40,702 nt of DNA from Archangium violaceum Cb vi76 (lineage in GTDB: Bacteria; Myxococcota; Myxococcia; Myxococcales; Myxococcaceae): positions 1-40,702 of the forward strand of contig NZ_JPMI01000173.1 in NCBI RefSeq assembly GCF_000733295.1. Direction: 5' to 3'. Positions 8,086 through 15,783 of this stretch are shown here, in pieces. The first letter of the stretch is position 1, and each line of letters begins with the position of its first letter. Made by a program: the position numbers and the translations under genes. Under the pieces are notes generated by a model. The model had not been told where the DNA came from. It saw only the letters and a program-made list of their open reading frames with translations, and searched no databases.

Positions 8086-8843
8086 TGGCACTTGGGTCAG
8101 GCATTGAATGGACTCAGGCTACGTGGAACCCGGTGACCGGTTGCAACAAAGTGAGCCCGGGGTGCAAATATTGTTACGCGGAGCGGATGGCTGAGCGCCT
8201 GCATGCCATGCGACAGCCGAACTACCGCAATGGCTTCGAGCTCACGCTACAGCCTCACATGCTAGAGCTGCCGCTCCGCTGGAAGAAGCCACAGACCATC
8301 TTCGTGAACTCCATGAGCGACCTGTTCCACGAGCAGGTACAACTCTCATATGTCCAGCGCGTTTTCGACGTTATGAGGCGCGCCCACTGGCATCGCTTTC
8401 AGATACTCACAAAGCGCTCTAAGCGACTTGTCGAGTTCGATCAACACCTTGACTGGCCCTCCAACGTCTGGATGGGCGTAAGCGTTGAGAACGAAAAATA
8501 TACTTTCCGTATCGATGACCTTCGCACAACTCGCGCGCAGGTAAAATTCTTGTCCCTGGAGCCACTCCTCGGACCCCTTCAGGGGCTCGACCTGCGGGGC
8601 ATCGACTGGGCAATAGTCGGCGGAGAGTCCGGACCAAAGGCACGAAAGATCGAAGAGTCGTGGGTGAAAGATATCCGAAATCAGTGCAATCAAGCCGGTG
8701 TGGCGTTCTTCTTCAAACAATGGGGCGGACGAAACAAGAAGAAGGCAGGACGCATGCTTGAAGGTAGAACGTGGGAGGAAATGCCTTTGCCAAAACCAAA
8801 TACTCAGACTCCATCAATGGAGTCGATGCTGCCCGCGCCGTAG
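8085..8843 (+). CDS. Phage Gp37/Gp68 family (DUF5131) three-Cys-motif protein
   Basis: Protein of 252 residues matching the Gp37/Gp68 family along its whole length. It starts near [14 protein letters not shown] and has the three-cysteine motif C20-x6-C27-x2-C30 ([14 protein letters not shown]), which looks like a variant radical-SAM iron-sulfur site. Other family landmarks are [52 protein letters not shown] and a C-terminal GRTWEEMP. The ATG at 8085 overlaps the tcmP stop, with a G-rich ribosome site upstream, so the two genes are translated together. Partnership with TcmP is well supported by gene order; the reaction is unknown, and a radical-based modification of nucleic acid or protein is inference. 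Confidence 0.9.
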   Translation: MALGSGIEWTQATWNPVTGCNKVSPGCKYCYAERMAERLHAMRQPNYRNGFELTLQPHMLELPLRWKKPQTIFVNSMSDLFHEQVQLSYVQRVFDVMRRAHWHRFQILTKRSKRLVEFDQHLDWPSNVWMGVSVENEKYTFRIDDLRTTRAQVKFLSLEPLLGPLQGLDLRGIDWAIVGGESGPKARKIEESWVKDIRNQCNQAGVAFFFKQWGGRNKKKAGRMLEGRTWEEMPLPKPNTQTPSMESMLPAP

Positions 8844-8989
8844 GTTGACTCAAACCACCCACACGGTTCGGCTTCGCACCTACCTGATTGACACGTTTCC
8901 GTGCCACATCGTGCTCAACCTCCAACCTTCACTCGCCCCCACTGGTACGAAGCAGATCTACTGGCGTCAGAGCACTCAAATCTCGTATT

Positions 8990-9047
8990 TCGCCGCCTAC
9001 CGCCCGCCTCACTCCGGCTGAGGCAGGAAACCCCACTCCTCGCCGGC
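8990..9047. repeat. Right direct repeat (att-like) of the tcmP island
   Basis: Second copy of the 50-bp repeat (8998-9047; 58 bp with one mismatch from 8990). It contains the stop and last codons of the nucleotidase gene on the minus strand (GEEWGFLPQPE). The 146 bp between the DUF5131 stop and this repeat hold no recognisable gene. Confidence 0.9.
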
Positions 9048-10004
9048 CGCCCGCGCCATCGCCTCGACGACGCGCGGGTGGATGCGCCCGTTGCTCGCGA
9101 TGAGCCCCAACGTGCCGCGCAGCTCCGCGCCCTGCGAGAAGTCCACCCCTCGCCCATCCAGCCCCGTCACCTGGCCTCCCGCCGCGAGCACCAGCGCCGT
9201 GCCCGCCACGTGGTCCCACGTCTTGTGCGGATTCTTGCGGATGTCCCGCGGCCCCCGGATGAACAGGTCCGCCGCCCCCGCCGCCACCAGCGCGTACTTC
9301 ACCATCCCGTCATAACGCTTCGCCCGCCGCGCATCGAAGTCCGCCGCCGCGTACACCCGGTCCGCCATCTCCCGCGAGCGCCGGCCCATCACGTAGCTCT
9401 CCACCACCCGGATGCTCGGTGGATCCACCCGATCCGACACGTGCAACGCGCGCGGCTCATCGCCCTCGAGCGTCTCCGCCCAGGCCCGCCCCGCGTCCGT
9501 GAAGAAGAGCGTTCCGCCCGCGTCCAGCGGCGACACCGGCACGCCGATGATGCCGTCCACCGGCTGGCCCTCCACCAGCGTCCCCACGCACACCGCGTAG
9601 CCCCGCCCGTGGATGAAGCCCTCCGTCCCATCCACCGGGTCGATGACCCACACCCGGTCGCTCCGCACGCCCCGGCCGTGGTTGAGCCAGCGCAGGAAGG
9701 TCTCCTCCGTCACCCGCTCGCCCAGCAGCTTCCCCACCAGCCGCACCGCCTGCTCGCGCTCTCCGGGAGGCACGGTGAGGAACGCCTCCGCGCCCTCCTC
9801 GGCGATGACGCCCTCCTCGGGGAAGGAGTGGGCGAGCGCGCGGCACACCAGGGCCTGCGCCCCATAGTCGGCGATCGTCACCGGGCTCGCGTCGCTCTTG
9901 CGGCTGACACCCGCCTTGGCGGCCTGCACCCGGCGGCACAGCTCACAGGCGAGCCGCACCGCGTCGATGATGGGTTGTAGCTCTCGAACGCTCGACTGCT
10001 CCAT
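9009..10004 (-). CDS. 3'(2'),5'-bisphosphate nucleotidase (HAL2/CysQ type, IMPase fold)
   Basis: Cytoplasmic Mg-dependent phosphatase of the inositol monophosphatase superfamily, 331 residues. It most resembles the HAL2 branch that turns 3'-phosphoadenosine 5'-phosphate into AMP and relieves inhibition of sulfate-using enzymes. The N-terminal RKSDASPVTIADYGAQALV is the HAL2 signature. Metal ligands are visible at Glu69-Glu70 (IAEEGAEA), Asp122 and Asp125 (WVIDPVDGTEGF) and Asp264 (KTWDHVAGTALVLAAGG). Length suits the family. The 3' end lies in the right-hand 50-bp island repeat, so the gene was not damaged by the insertion. The exact substrate is assigned by motif only. Confidence 0.88.
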   Translation of the reverse strand: MEQSSVRELQPIIDAVRLACELCRRVQAAKAGVSRKSDASPVTIADYGAQALVCRALAHSFPEEGVIAEEGAEAFLTVPPGEREQAVRLVGKLLGERVTEETFLRWLNHGRGVRSDRVWVIDPVDGTEGFIHGRGYAVCVGTLVEGQPVDGIIGVPVSPLDAGGTLFFTDAGRAWAETLEGDEPRALHVSDRVDPPSIRVVESYVMGRRSREMADRVYAAADFDARRAKRYDGMVKYALVAAGAADLFIRGPRDIRKNPHKTWDHVAGTALVLAAGGQVTGLDGRGVDFSQGAELRGTLGLIASNGRIHPRVVEAMARAAGEEWGFLPQPE

Positions 10005-10025
10005 GAAGGGGACCGCTCCTTAGAG

Positions 10026-10045
10026 GGAGTCCAGAGAGGGACTCC
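10026..10045. promoter_or_regulatory. Inverted repeat upstream of the nucleotidase gene
   Basis: GGAGTCC (10026-10032), six bases, GGACTCC (10039-10045), perfect 7-bp arms, 22 bp upstream of the ATG at 10004 (minus strand). It could be an operator or a leader hairpin. Confidence 0.35.
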
Positions 10046-10169
10046 AGGCCACGCACCACCCGGCGAACAGTAGCGGACTCCGTGTCCGTTCCGCGCGCCC
10101 TGGGCGCCTGCTTCCCCGGAGGACCCCCACCCCGTCCTCGCGGCCACCCGCGCGCGGGCGCCGGGAACG

Positions 10170-10188
10170 CCGGGGACTCGAGCCCCGG
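10170..10188 (-). terminator. GC-rich hairpin after the Bor-like lipoprotein gene
   Basis: CCGGGG, seven bases, CCCCGG, placed 39 bp beyond the stop at 10227 in the direction of transcription. There is no T-run after it, so intrinsic termination is only a possibility. Confidence 0.3.
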
Positions 10189-10226
10189 TGCCCTGGGAGA
10201 CACGGGCACCGGGCCTCACGCTCCGC

Positions 10227-10688
10227 CTACTGTACCGGCGCGGGCGCCGGGGCCATGTTGTTCGACGGGGGCGGCAGGTACGCCGGGCGGTCGGACACGG
10301 GGGCCGCGGCGCAGGTGAACTCCACCGTCCGCGAGGACAGCAGGAAGGGCACCAGCGCGGCGCCCGTCGTGCCGCAGCCTATCTGCGCATAGGGGTCCCC
10401 GGTGTTGGCGCACGCCAGCGTGCCGGCGATGCCACCGGCCACGGACAGTCCCACGTTGATGAGCCAGTCGGTGCCGCTCAGCTTGCTCTCCGCCCAGGAG
10501 ACACCGTTCTGGCAGGACTGTCCCGCCGGCCGCGACAGGTTGGCGAGCCCGCCGAGGGTGAACCACTGCCGGTCCGTGTAGGCCGGGCCCTCGGGCGGGG
10601 CGCGGGTGACGATGCGGGTGTTGTAGCAGGCGGTCTGCGTCGCCATGACGGCGAGGGCGGCGACCACGGTCCACTGGCGCTTCTGCAT
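10227..10688 (-). CDS. Bor/Iss-like secreted protein or lipoprotein
   Basis: Small exported protein of 153 residues. An N-terminal signal segment (KRQWTVVAALAVMATQTAC) ends in a cysteine at a weak lipobox. The following YNTRIVT...YTDRQWFTLGGLANLSRPAGQSCQNGV...DWLINVGLS has the spacing of the Bor family of phage and bacterial surface lipoproteins, and a hydrophobic glycine-rich stretch follows (VAGGIAGTLAC). Paired cysteines suggest an exported, oxidised protein. Function is unknown; Bor proteins of lambdoid phages are linked to serum resistance, which need not apply here. It is the downstream neighbour of the XRE regulator gene on the same strand, with 68 bp between them. Confidence 0.6.
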   Translation of the reverse strand: MQKRQWTVVAALAVMATQTACYNTRIVTRAPPEGPAYTDRQWFTLGGLANLSRPAGQSCQNGVSWAESKLSGTDWLINVGLSVAGGIAGTLACANTGDPYAQIGCGTTGAALVPFLLSSRTVEFTCAAAPVSDRPAYLPPPSNNMAPAPAPVQ

Positions 10689-10756
10689 GTCGTGTCTCTC
10701 GATTCGGAGGTGAAGAAGGGACGCCGGCCCGTCCGCGCACGGACCCTATTTCAATT

Positions 10757-11107
10757 TCACTCCCGGGGCTCGGCATGAAGCGTGCGGGCCAGCCGGTGCA
10801 GCAGCCGCAGTTGGGGCTGGCGCAGGCCGCGCGCGGCGTCCACCAGCCGGCGCAGGCCCGAGGGCTGGGAGAGCTCCAGCCCCAGCAGCTCGTCCGAGCC
10901 GATCTCCAACGCCACGCAGATGCGCCGCAGCGTGGGGACGCTGGGGAACATCTCCCCGCGCTCGATGCGGCCATACACCTCGAGCTGCACGCCCACCCGG
11001 CGCGCCACTTCCGCCTGGGTGAGCCCGGCCCTCCGGCGCGCGGCATGGGCCACGGTACCGAGGTTCATCGCCAGTGGACGTTCCATACGAGCCGAGAGCC
11101 GGGGCAT
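10757..11107 (-). CDS. XRE-family transcriptional regulator
   Basis: Protein of 116 residues with a Cro/C1-type helix-turn-helix at about residues 15-70: LGTVAHAARRRAGLTQAEVARRVGVQLEVYGRIERGEMFPSVPTLRRICVALEIGSDELLGL. The rest is a short leucine- and arginine-rich tail. Start ATG 11107 is preferred because GGAGGA lies 8 bp upstream; ATG 11086 is an alternative. The target is unknown. It may control itself or the lipoprotein gene downstream on the same strand; inverted repeats in the upstream gap (11173-11187 and 11241-11253) are candidate sites. Confidence 0.85.
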   Translation of the reverse strand: MPRLSARMERPLAMNLGTVAHAARRRAGLTQAEVARRVGVQLEVYGRIERGEMFPSVPTLRRICVALEIGSDELLGLELSQPSGLRRLVDAARGLRQPQLRLLHRLARTLHAEPRE

Positions 11108-11420
11108 GCGACGGGTCCTCCATGGGAGACGCCCCTACCTTACGGACTCGCCACGTCCTGTCAATGCCCACTACCCATTTGTTGGGTGGACTCGATGGGC
11201 CCCCTCTTTGGAGGTATGGTGACCCGACCCGGGGAGTTGGCGCACCAGGTGCGTGTGGTGACTCCCCGCTCTCCGTGAACTCCCCTGATTCGCTCCGAGT
11301 GTGGCTTGGGGGACGAGGCCCCCGAAAAAGCCACGCCGCGGGGGGTGTTCGTGCGCAACCTCCATCGTTATGGTGCATCTCCCCCCGGCTTTTCGGCTCC
11401 GCCCCCCAGGAGGCCACACC
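11108..11420. other. Divergent intergenic region (313 bp)
   Basis: No coding signal. It separates the XRE gene (minus) from the unknown gene at 11421 (plus). Visible elements are ACCCA-n5-TGGGT (11173-11187), CGCACC-a-GGTGCG (11241-11253), and the AGGAGG ribosome site at 11408-11413 serving the 11421 gene. The inverted repeats are possible operators for the XRE protein. Confidence 0.5.
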
Positions 11421-11918
11421 ATGCCCAAGGAACACGTCGACACCCGGAACCTCCAGGTCCACGACATCCCCCAGCAGCACGACAGCCTTCAGGCCATCTC
11501 CGACAACGTGACGCTCGTGGTCACCCAGGCGTTCGGCCCCGGCGGTGACAACCTCGTCGGCTACTCGGACGTGAAGTTCAACGGCTACCCCGCCGTCAGC
11601 CTGCTGCTGCGCACCCCGGACGGGCGCGAGGGCCTCGTGCACCTCTCCCCCATCCACGGCGACAAGCGCAAGACGGGCTTCACCGACATCCCCCCCGGCA
11701 CCCGTTGCGAGCTGCTCTGCCCCGTCACGAAGCGCCCGCTCGACAAGCTCGGCCCCGTGGATGATGGCAGCGGCGCCCAGTACTACGCCCTCTACCTCAC
11801 CCCCAAGCTGTCCCGGGGCCACGCCGTCGCCGTCACCGACATCTGGGACCACTTCCACTCCCGCATCGTCGATGACGAGGCCGTCATCTCCTACTGGGCC
11901 CAGACGCACGCCCTCTAG
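11421..11918 (+). CDS. Conserved-looking protein of unknown function
   Basis: Not recognised. It encodes 165 residues with no signal peptide or membrane helix, so a cytoplasmic protein. Codon use is typical of the genome and an excellent AGGAGG ribosome site precedes the ATG by 7 bp. A central segment, PGTRCELLCPVTKRPLDKLG, has a C-x3-C pair (Cys-Glu-Leu-Leu-Cys) but too few cysteines for a clear zinc ribbon. The C-terminal part is rich in aromatic and acidic residues (IWDHFHSRIVDDEAVISYWAQTHAL). It stands alone between divergent gaps, before the T6SS island. An open frame on the same strand extends upstream to 11301 but lacks a ribosome site. Confidence 0.75.
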   Translation: MPKEHVDTRNLQVHDIPQQHDSLQAISDNVTLVVTQAFGPGGDNLVGYSDVKFNGYPAVSLLLRTPDGREGLVHLSPIHGDKRKTGFTDIPPGTRCELLCPVTKRPLDKLGPVDDGSGAQYYALYLTPKLSRGHAVAVTDIWDHFHSRIVDDEAVISYWAQTHAL

Positions 11919-12300
11919 CCACACGCGGCGCGCCACACCCATGCGCCCCACGGCGCCGTGACGGTGGAGTGCCCCCCGCCGTCACTCCCCCCCCCGCACG
12001 GTCCGGGCCGAGGCCCCGAGAAGGGCCGCGGCTCCGTGAAGGCCCGTCCGCGCGGCTCCCGCCTCCCCGGTGAGCCCACCGCCTGGACGCGCCCACCGCG
12101 GGAAATTCGAGCCACGTGGACAGTTCCGCCCCAAGCGGTTTCTCGGAAGCTGGAAGCGGCCGCCTCCTGGGTGGACCCGGAGATGTCGGCCAGTAAAAGC
12201 TCCCGTCTCGTGGGCCGAGGCGTTGTAGGATGTCGCGCTTCCTCGGCGTCGGCTTGGGTGGGGTTGAGCCGGTCCACTCTATTCGGATTGGAGTTGCACC
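11919..12300. other. Intergenic region upstream of the T6SS island (382 bp)
   Basis: No gene seen. Very GC-rich in its first half; the last 60 bp before vgrG are less so and contain GGAG just before the ATG at 12301. It must hold the promoter for the long plus-strand run of T6SS genes, but no convincing -35/-10 pair was found. Confidence 0.5.
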
Positions 12301-14454
12301 ATGGTCGCTCGGGCACTCGTGCACCTGTTGGGAGAGACTCCGCTATTCCTCTTCGAAGTGACGGGATTGGGAGAGCAGCTCAAGGTGCTGCGCTTCTCCG
12401 GCTCGGAGGGAATGTCGAGCCTCTACGAATTCCAGGTGGAGGTGGCGTGCGAGAACCAGGACCTGGACTTCTCGCAGGTGGTGGGCAAGCCGGGGGTGCT
12501 GTCGCTCAATGGCGAGCTGGTCCCCCGGTACGTGCACGGCATCGTCAGCCGCTTCGAGCAGGTGAACGAGCTGCCGCGCTACGCCATCTACCGCGTCACG
12601 GTGGTGCCGCAGGTGTGGCGGCTCCACCACCGGCATGACTGCCGCATCTTCCAGAGGCTCGACACCCCCGCCATCCTCAAGAAGGTCTTCGAGACGGCCG
12701 GCGTGCCCGCGGACACGGTGCGCTTCTCGCTCGTCAACTCCTACGAGCCGCGCGACTACTGCGTGCAGTACCGCGAGTCCGACTGGGCCTTCGCCAGCCG
12801 CCTCATGGAGGAGGACGGCATCTTCTATTTCTTCGAGCACCAGGAGGACAAACACATCCTCGTGCTCGGGGACACGGAGTCGGCCCTCAAGCCCATCGTC
12901 GGGGTGGAGCTGCTGCCCTTCCGGCGCGCCACGGGCGGCGTGGTGCAGGAGGACCACGTGCTGCGCTTCCGCCGCATGCAGGAGGTGCGGCCGGGCAAGA
13001 CGAGCCTGCGCGACTTCAACTTCAAGAAGCCCGGGCTGCCCATGGAGGCCGAGCACGAGGCCGAGGTGGACGCGGACCTCGAGGTGTACGACTACCCGGG
13101 CGAGTACCAGGATCCAGGCCGCGGCTCCTCGGCCAAGGGCACCACCATCGCCCGGCTGAAGCTGGAGGCGTGGCAGGCGGCGCGGCTGCAGGCGCAGGGC
13201 GAGAGTGATTGCGAGCGCCTGGCACCCGGACGGCTCTTCACCCTCCAGGAGCACACGCGCGAGGACTACAACGGCCGCTACCTGCTCACCCACGTGAGCC
13301 ATGAGGGCAGCCAGCCCCAGGTGATGGAGGAGGAGTCGCAGCAGGGCGAGTTCAGCTACTCCAACTATTTCACCTGCATCCCGGAGAAGGTGCCCTACCG
13401 GCCCGCCCGCGCGACGCCCCGGCCGCATGTGCGGGGAGTCCAGACGGCGGTGGTGGTGGGCCCCTCGGGGGAAGAAATCCACGTGGACGAGTGGGGCCGC
13501 GTGAAGGTCCAGTTCCACTGGGACCGCGAGGGCAAGCAGGACGAGAACAGCTCCTGCTGGGTGCGCGTGAGCCAGTTGTGGGCCGGCGAGGGCTGGGGCG
13601 CCATGTTCATCCCGCGCATCGGCCAGGAGGTCATCGTCGATTTCATCGAGGGTGACCCGGACCGGCCGCTCGTCATCGGCCGCGTCTACAACGGCGCCAA
13701 CCTGGTCCCCTACGAGCTGCCCGCTCACAAGACCAAGAGCACCATCAAGTCCAACTCCTCCCTCGGGGGCGACGGCTACAACGAGCTGCGCTACGAGGAC
13801 GAGAAGGGCAAGGAGCAGTTCTTCATGCACGCCGAGCGCAACATGGACGTGCACGTGAAGAACGACTCCTTCGAGAACATCCTGCACGACCGGCACCAGA
13901 CGATTGGCAGCGTGGGGAAGAACGGGAAGGCCGGCGACCAGAACGAGCTGGTGTACCGGGACAAGAGCCTCACCGTGCACCGCCACAGCCAGGAGCACGT
14001 GGGCGGAGACCTGAAGCTGCTGGTGGGCGGAATCGACGGCGCGGGAGACGTGGACATCGTCATCAAGTCCAACCGCATGGAGCTGGTGCACAAGAACAGC
14101 CACCTGCACGTCAAGGAGAACCTGAACGAGAAGGTGGACGGCTCCCAGTCACTGCAGGTGGACGGTGACCTGCACATGAAGGTGGGCGGGCTGCACGCGC
14201 TGGAGGCGGGCAAGGAGCTGCACCTCAAATCCGACAAGATCGTCCTCGAGGCGACGAGCGGCATCACCATCAAGGGGCCGGGCGGCTTCATCACCATCGA
14301 CGCGAGCGGCATCGCCATCAAGGGCACGCTGGTGCAGATCAACACCGGCGGCACAGCGCTGTCCGGGAGCGGCGTGGCGCCCACTGCCCCCACGGACGCG
14401 GTGGAGGCAGTGCCCGTCGTGCCCACCCCGGCGGACGACGGAAGCTCGCCCTGA
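12301..14454 (+). CDS. vgrG: T6SS spike protein VgrG (no effector extension)
   Basis: Tip protein of the type VI secretion needle, 717 residues. The first ~370 residues are the gp27-like part (LKVLRFSGSEGMSSLYEFQVEVAC, FVNSYEPRDYCVQYRESDWAFASRLMEEDGIFYFFEH). The gp5-like OB fold follows at ~375-470, with VDEWGRVKVQFHWDREGK and the conserved FIPRIGQEVIVDFIEGDPDRPLVIGRVYN. The C-terminal stretch is the beta-helix needle of short repeats (HLHVKENLNEKVDGSQSLQVDGDLHMKVGG) ending in a small tail, with no toxin domain. It opens a plus-strand run of nine genes and is a close paralog of the VgrG part of the gene at 15784. It would dock the PAAR protein encoded next. Confidence 0.95.
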   Translation: MVARALVHLLGETPLFLFEVTGLGEQLKVLRFSGSEGMSSLYEFQVEVACENQDLDFSQVVGKPGVLSLNGELVPRYVHGIVSRFEQVNELPRYAIYRVTVVPQVWRLHHRHDCRIFQRLDTPAILKKVFETAGVPADTVRFSLVNSYEPRDYCVQYRESDWAFASRLMEEDGIFYFFEHQEDKHILVLGDTESALKPIVGVELLPFRRATGGVVQEDHVLRFRRMQEVRPGKTSLRDFNFKKPGLPMEAEHEAEVDADLEVYDYPGEYQDPGRGSSAKGTTIARLKLEAWQAARLQAQGESDCERLAPGRLFTLQEHTREDYNGRYLLTHVSHEGSQPQVMEEESQQGEFSYSNYFTCIPEKVPYRPARATPRPHVRGVQTAVVVGPSGEEIHVDEWGRVKVQFHWDREGKQDENSSCWVRVSQLWAGEGWGAMFIPRIGQEVIVDFIEGDPDRPLVIGRVYNGANLVPYELPAHKTKSTIKSNSSLGGDGYNELRYEDEKGKEQFFMHAERNMDVHVKNDSFENILHDRHQTIGSVGKNGKAGDQNELVYRDKSLTVHRHSQEHVGGDLKLLVGGIDGAGDVDIVIKSNRMELVHKNSHLHVKENLNEKVDGSQSLQVDGDLHMKVGGLHALEAGKELHLKSDKIVLEATSGITIKGPGGFITIDASGIAIKGTLVQINTGGTALSGSGVAPTAPTDAVEAVPVVPTPADDGSSP

Positions 14455-14481
14455 GACGCAGTCCCTGAGAGGAGAACCCCG

Positions 14482-14880
14482 ATGCCTCCAGCAGCGCGAA
14501 TCACGGACATGCATGTGTGCCCCAAGGTGGAGCCGGGCCCCGTACCGCACGTGGGTGGGCCCACGACCTCGGGAGAGGGTACCGTCCTCATTGGCTATCA
14601 GCCGGCGGCGCGGGTGGGAGACTCCCTGCTGTGCACGGGCCCGGGCGTGTCGGACTCCATCTCCCAGGGCGAGGCCAGCGTCATCATCGGCGGCAAGCCC
14701 GCCGCCCGCCTGGGGGACTCCACTTCCCATGGAGGCGTCATCGTGGCCGGCTGCCCCACGGTGGTCATCGGCTCGTCCGCCCAGGGGCTGACCATCACCA
14801 TCGCCGCGCGCGACGGCGTGCCCTTCTGCGAGGAGTGCGAGAAGCGCAAGCAGGAGCAGGCCCAGGCGCAGGAGGGCTGA
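14482..14880 (+). CDS. PAAR-repeat spike cap protein
   Basis: PAAR protein of 132 residues that caps the VgrG needle and recruits effectors. It contains PAAR features: ARITDMHVCPKVEPGPVPHVGGPTTSGEGTVLIGYQPAARVGDSLLCTGPG and a second half GEASVIIGGKPAARLGDSTSHGGVIVAGCPTVVIG. Cysteines and histidines suited to the tip zinc site are present. A short charged tail (CEECEKRKQEQAQAQEG) follows and has no toxin domain. The gene lies 27 bp after vgrG and 7 bp before the FHA-DUF4123 adaptor, an order usual for T6SS cargo loading. Confidence 0.93.
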   Translation: MPPAARITDMHVCPKVEPGPVPHVGGPTTSGEGTVLIGYQPAARVGDSLLCTGPGVSDSISQGEASVIIGGKPAARLGDSTSHGGVIVAGCPTVVIGSSAQGLTITIAARDGVPFCEECEKRKQEQAQAQEG

Positions 14881-14887
14881 GGGACCG

Positions 14888-15778
14888 ATGAGCACGGGAA
14901 CCATGCGCCACGCCATCCTCCAGGTGCGCTGGGGACCGCTGGCCTATCAGAAGACCCTCATCGAGCCCGGCCAGGTGCTGAAGGTGGGGCGTGCTCCTTC
15001 CTCGGGGTTGGCGGTGCCGCACGACAAGGACATGGCGGAGGAGCAGTTCGAGCTGTCCTGGAGCGGCAAGCGGGGCTGGCTGCACGGGGTGCCGGGCGTC
15101 TCGGGGACACTGCTGGACGGCGAGCCGGTGGAGCAGGGAGAAATCTTCAACGGCACCTGGGTGCGCGCGGGGCAGACGGACTTCTCGGTGTACTTCGAGA
15201 AGACCACCCCACCACGCGAGCCCGAGCAGCCGGATCCTCCCGTGCTGGTGGCCCACAAGGCCCGCGCCCTGGAGGTGCTGCGCGCCCAGGAGGCCCCGCT
15301 GTACGCCATCGTCGACACGGCACGCGACGCGCGCATCCTCGAGCTGCTGCACGAGTCGGTGGAGGTCTGCCTCTCGCTGTACGAGGGACGCCAGGGCACG
15401 GCACTCGCGGAGGTGGCTCCCTACCTGGTGAGCCTGCCCCGCAAGGACTCGTGGCTGCTGGAGGCGCTGGTCCAGGAGGGCTGGGGTGCCCACTGGGGCA
15501 TCTTCCTCACCAGCGCCGCGCCCATGCTCCAGGTGCGGCGGCACTTCCGCAAGTTCCTCATGGTGGAGGCGGAGGGCGTCGAGGGCAGGCTCTACTTCCG
15601 CTACTACGATCCCCGTGTGCTGAGCGCCTTCCTCCCCTCGAGCCCGCCCGGCTCGCGGGACGAGTTCTTCGGGGACATCGAGGGCTTCATCTTCAGCGGC
15701 TCGAATGGAGAGGTCACCGTCGAGCTGCCTTCCCTGGACGGCAAACGTCCGCCGGGCCGGAACGGGACAAGGGGCTGA
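14888..15778 (+). CDS. FHA-DUF4123 fusion, T6SS effector adaptor
   Basis: Fusion of two domains, 296 residues. Residues ~10-104 look like an FHA phosphothreonine-binding domain (LKVGRAPSSGLAVPHDKDMAEEQFEL, then SGTLLDGEPVEQGEIFNGTWVRAGQTDFSVYF). Residues ~137-285 are a DUF4123 (Tap) domain beginning PLYAIVDTARDARILELLHES. DUF4123 proteins are chaperones that load effectors onto VgrG or PAAR. The FHA part suggests control by threonine phosphorylation or binding to a phosphorylated T6SS component, which is inference. It is immediately followed (5 bp) by the VgrG-lipase gene, a likely client. Confidence 0.85.
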   Translation: MSTGTMRHAILQVRWGPLAYQKTLIEPGQVLKVGRAPSSGLAVPHDKDMAEEQFELSWSGKRGWLHGVPGVSGTLLDGEPVEQGEIFNGTWVRAGQTDFSVYFEKTTPPREPEQPDPPVLVAHKARALEVLRAQEAPLYAIVDTARDARILELLHESVEVCLSLYEGRQGTALAEVAPYLVSLPRKDSWLLEALVQEGWGAHWGIFLTSAAPMLQVRRHFRKFLMVEAEGVEGRLYFRYYDPRVLSAFLPSSPPGSRDEFFGDIEGFIFSGSNGEVTVELPSLDGKRPPGRNGTRG

Positions 15779-15783
15779 TACCG

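Larger units (their letters stand above)
6899..9047 (+). mobile_element. 2149-bp integrated island with tcmP and a Gp37/Gp68 gene
   Basis: The segment from the end of the left 50-bp repeat through the right repeat is 2149 bp long, visibly richer in A+T than both flanks, and carries two overlapping genes plus a ~250-bp non-coding left end. Deleting it at the repeat joins the MFS and nucleotidase genes into a simple convergent pair with slightly overlapping 3' ends. No integrase, transposase or terminal inverted repeat was found inside, so a recombinase acting from elsewhere or a lost one must be assumed. The left end (6899-7111) contains short stem potential such as GGGGG/CCCCC around 7003-7021 but nothing recognised. 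The insertion is shown by the repeats; the mechanism is inference. Confidence 0.75.

Noticed and set aside
8998-9047. Direct repeats considered as an assembly error
   Set aside because: The flanking sequences differ on each side and each copy completes a different gene; an artefact would not restore both 3' ends. Still worth a read check.
12285-12297. Possible sigma-54 promoter before the first vgrG
   Set aside because: The GG and GC doublets are 9 bases apart instead of the required 10, and the site would abut the start codon.
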